In this document: piece by piece, positions 6,044 through 7,382 of the stretch
How the letters are laid out: each line of letters starts with the position of its first letter
Position numbering within the stretch: position 1 is the stretch's first letter
The notes under the pieces: model-generated
Database searches by the model: none
Told to the model about the DNA's origin: nothing
Seen by the model: the letters and a program-made list of their open reading frames with translations, nothing else
Source: Hyphomicrobiales bacterium
Lineage (GTDB): Bacteria > Pseudomonadota > Alphaproteobacteria > Rhizobiales > Beijerinckiaceae
NCBI GenBank assembly: GCA_900299065.1
Contig: OMIJ01000163.1
Location: forward strand, 1 to 7,382
Length of the DNA: 7,382 bases
Direction: 5' to 3'
Program-made: the position numbers and the translations under genes

Positions 6044-6215
6044 ATTGAGGGATCCAATGGGGGTATTTTGGGGCTTTATCCGGTTCGCACTGCCGCGTCC
6101 ACCCTTGAGACTCTTCGCTTCGGCATTGCTTTCGAGGCTGTGGACGTTATAGTCCGGCAAAATTTCAAAGCCTCCTCTTGTGATCAATGGGGCCCAGTCT
6201 GGAGTTGGAAAGCCT
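6044..6215. promoter_or_regulatory. Divergent intergenic region between the DUF815 ATPase gene and yajC
   Basis: These 172 bases separate the two start codons and should hold promoters for both directions. On the plus strand TTGCTT (6126-6131), a 16-base spacer and TATAGT (6148-6153) form a reasonable sigma-70 promoter for yajC-secD, predicting a transcript start near 6160 and a leader of about 55 bases. On the minus strand TATAAC (complement of 6146-6151) overlaps that -10 element and could serve the ATPase gene, though I see no good -35 for it. Confidence 0.4.
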
Positions 6216-6551
6216 ATGGATTTTGTGACGCCCGCCTTTGCTCAGGCTGCCGGAGCCCCCGGCACACAGGATATTCTGATTCAGATTGCACCTTTCGGCA
6301 TTATTCTGGTGATCATGTATTTCCTGATCCTGCGTCCGCAACAACGTCGCCAGAAAGCCCATCAGGATATGGTTGCCAATGTGCGCCGTGGCGATATTGT
6401 CGTGACGGCAGGCGGATTGATCGGCAAAATATCCAAGGTTGGTGATGAGTCGGAAGTTGAAGTCGAGATTGCGCCCAATGTGAAGGTGCGTGTGCTGCGC
6501 GGCATGATCTCGGATGTTCGCTCTAAGGGTGAGCCCGTCAAGGAAGGCTGA
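6216..6551 (+). CDS. yajC: Sec translocase accessory subunit YajC
   Basis: Small single-span inner-membrane protein that associates with SecD and SecF and helps the SecYEG translocon export proteins. The 111-residue protein begins MDFVTPAFAQ, followed by one transmembrane helix at about 19-39 (ILIQIAPFGIILVIMYFLIL). The family signature RPQQRRQKAHQDM (40-52) comes next, then the cytoplasmic beta-rich domain with RRGDIVVTAGGLIGKI (57-72) and an acidic stretch ESEVEVEI. The length is typical of the family. ATG at 6216 is preferred over the in-frame GTG at 6180: it gives the usual short N-terminus and has GGAG (6201-6204) and GGAAAG (6207-6212) upstream. secD follows after 85 bases on the same strand, the usual arrangement, so both are probably read from the promoter proposed in the divergent region. 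Confidence 0.97.
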   Translation: MDFVTPAFAQAAGAPGTQDILIQIAPFGIILVIMYFLILRPQQRRQKAHQDMVANVRRGDIVVTAGGLIGKISKVGDESEVEVEIAPNVKVRVLRGMISDVRSKGEPVKEG

Positions 6552-6636
6552 ATCCTCACATAATCGATTTGCCTGTTGATGCAGGTTAATCACAGACCTT
6601 GCAGTTTGATCCTAGACAAAGAGATATTTGAACCGA

Positions 6637-7382
6637 ATGTTGCGCTTCTCAAGCTGGAAAGTCACCTCAATCCTGCTCATGTCTTTTCTGGCTGTGCTGC
6701 TGGTTGTGCCCAGCATGTTGTCAGATACGAGCTTTAAATCCATCAAGGCCTCTTTGCCTAAATGGCTGCCTGTCGAGCAGATTGTGCTTGGCCTTGATCT
6801 GCAAGGTGGCGCGCATTTGATGCTGGAAGTGGATGCGGCCGATGTGTTGCGCACGCAAGTGGCCAATTTGCGTGATGATGTGCGCCGCATATTGCGTGAG
6901 GAAAATGTCCGCAGTCTAAGTGGCGGCATTGGGGCGCAGGGACGCACTGTGCAGTTTCGTGTTACCGATGCCAATGATCGTGCCAAGGCGCTGACTAAAT
7001 TACGCCAGCAATCGCAGCCCAATGGAATCTCCGCGCTGGGTGTGGCGACGCCGCCAACCTTTGAAATTAATGAAGCTGCCGATGGCATGGTGCGTCTGAC
7101 TTTGTCGGAACAAGCCACACAGGACAAAGTGCGCCGTGCTGTAGATCAGTCCATTGAAGTTCTGCGCCGCCGCGTCGATGCTTTGGGCACAACCGAGCCC
7201 AATATTCAACGCCAGGGCATAGATCGTGTTCTGGTGCAGGTGCCAGGCCTGCAAGATACAAAGCGGTTGATTGAAATTCTCGGCACGACGGCCAAACTTG
7301 AATTTCGTCTTGTTGCCGATACGGGCTTTAATCCTGCTGATGTTGAAATGTTGCCGCAGACGGATCAGCCCGGTGTTTTGCC
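6637..7382 (+). CDS. secD: Protein translocase subunit SecD, 3'-truncated by the window end
   Basis: Inner-membrane subunit of SecDF-YajC, an RND-type proton-driven motor that draws exported proteins into the periplasm. The frame runs open to the window end, showing 248 residues. The first transmembrane helix is about 9-28 (VTSILLMSFLAVLLVVPSML). The SecD hallmark LGLDLQGGAHLMLEVD lies at 51-66. The periplasmic P1 domain follows, including RRRVDALGTTEP (177-188) and RVLVQVPGLQD (197-207). The remaining five helices and the end of P1 lie outside the window. ATG at 6637 gives the typical start MLRFSSWK; an in-frame TTG at 6628, with AAAGAG (6618-6623) four bases before it, is an alternative that would add three residues. 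The 85-base gap after yajC contains only a weak hairpin, CCTG (6572-6575) with CAGG (6582-6585). Confidence 0.97.
   Translation, partial: MLRFSSWKVTSILLMSFLAVLLVVPSMLSDTSFKSIKASLPKWLPVEQIVLGLDLQGGAHLMLEVDAADVLRTQVANLRDDVRRILREENVRSLSGGIGAQGRTVQFRVTDANDRAKALTKLRQQSQPNGISALGVATPPTFEINEAADGMVRLTLSEQATQDKVRRAVDQSIEVLRRRVDALGTTEPNIQRQGIDRVLVQVPGLQDTKRLIEILGTTAKLEFRLVADTGFNPADVEMLPQTDQPGVL

Noticed and set aside
6044..6187. N-terminal extension of the DUF815 ATPase starting at 6187
   Set aside because: The added 48 residues have no family character and overlap the divergent promoter region; the start at 6043 gives the usual basic N-terminus.
6180..6215. Upstream GTG start for yajC
   Set aside because: It would add 12 hydrophilic residues before the normal MDFVTPAFAQ start, and purine-rich sites fit the ATG at 6216 better.
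6612..7127. A 171-codon minus-strand reading frame opposite secD
   Set aside because: SecD motifs on the plus strand explain the region; the antisense product is Ser/Arg-rich without a domain.

Overview
The window looks like an ordinary chromosomal housekeeping region of an alphaproteobacterium, most likely of the Hyphomicrobiales (Rhizobiales) type. This rests on gene order (serS, surE, pcm, an NlpD-like LysM/LytM lipoprotein, a DUF815 ATPase, yajC, secD) and on protein character, for example the short YajC beginning MDFVTPAFAQ and the Pcm with an N-terminal extension. It is inference from recalled synteny, not from a search. Base composition is moderate for such a group, codon use looks even across all genes, and I see no insertion sequence, phage gene, CRISPR array, tRNA or rRNA.

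Layout: (1) 1-519 +, the 3' part of an EamA-family inner-membrane exporter whose start lies outside the window. (2) 536-3526 +, a tight run of serS (seryl-tRNA synthetase), surE (survival nucleotidase) and pcm (isoaspartyl methyltransferase family), with gaps of 16 and 34 bases and a one-base overlap at surE/pcm. (3) 3638-5002 +, an outer-membrane-type lipoprotein with a LysM domain and a degenerate LytM/M23 domain (NlpD/EnvC-like), preceded by a 111-base A+T-rich leader. (4) 5117-6043 -, a DUF815 AAA+ ATPase facing the lipoprotein gene. (5) 6216-6551 + yajC and 6637 to the window end + secD, the start of the Sec accessory operon, with a shared divergent region at 6044-6215.

Functionally, surE-pcm-nlpD is the stationary-phase and repair module known from gammaproteobacteria, where rpoS follows it; here rpoS is absent and the module ends at a convergent ATPase gene. 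yajC-secD begins the SecDF-YajC complex that helps pull exported proteins across the inner membrane. The most useful second looks are the divergent catalytic signatures (Pcm without the usual TIS loop serine; NlpD-like protein keeping only one of five M23 zinc-site residues), short inverted repeats straddling several stop codons (the one at serS/surE also covers the surE ribosome-binding region), and the EamA gene directly before serS. I do not see convincing evidence of a new biological system.
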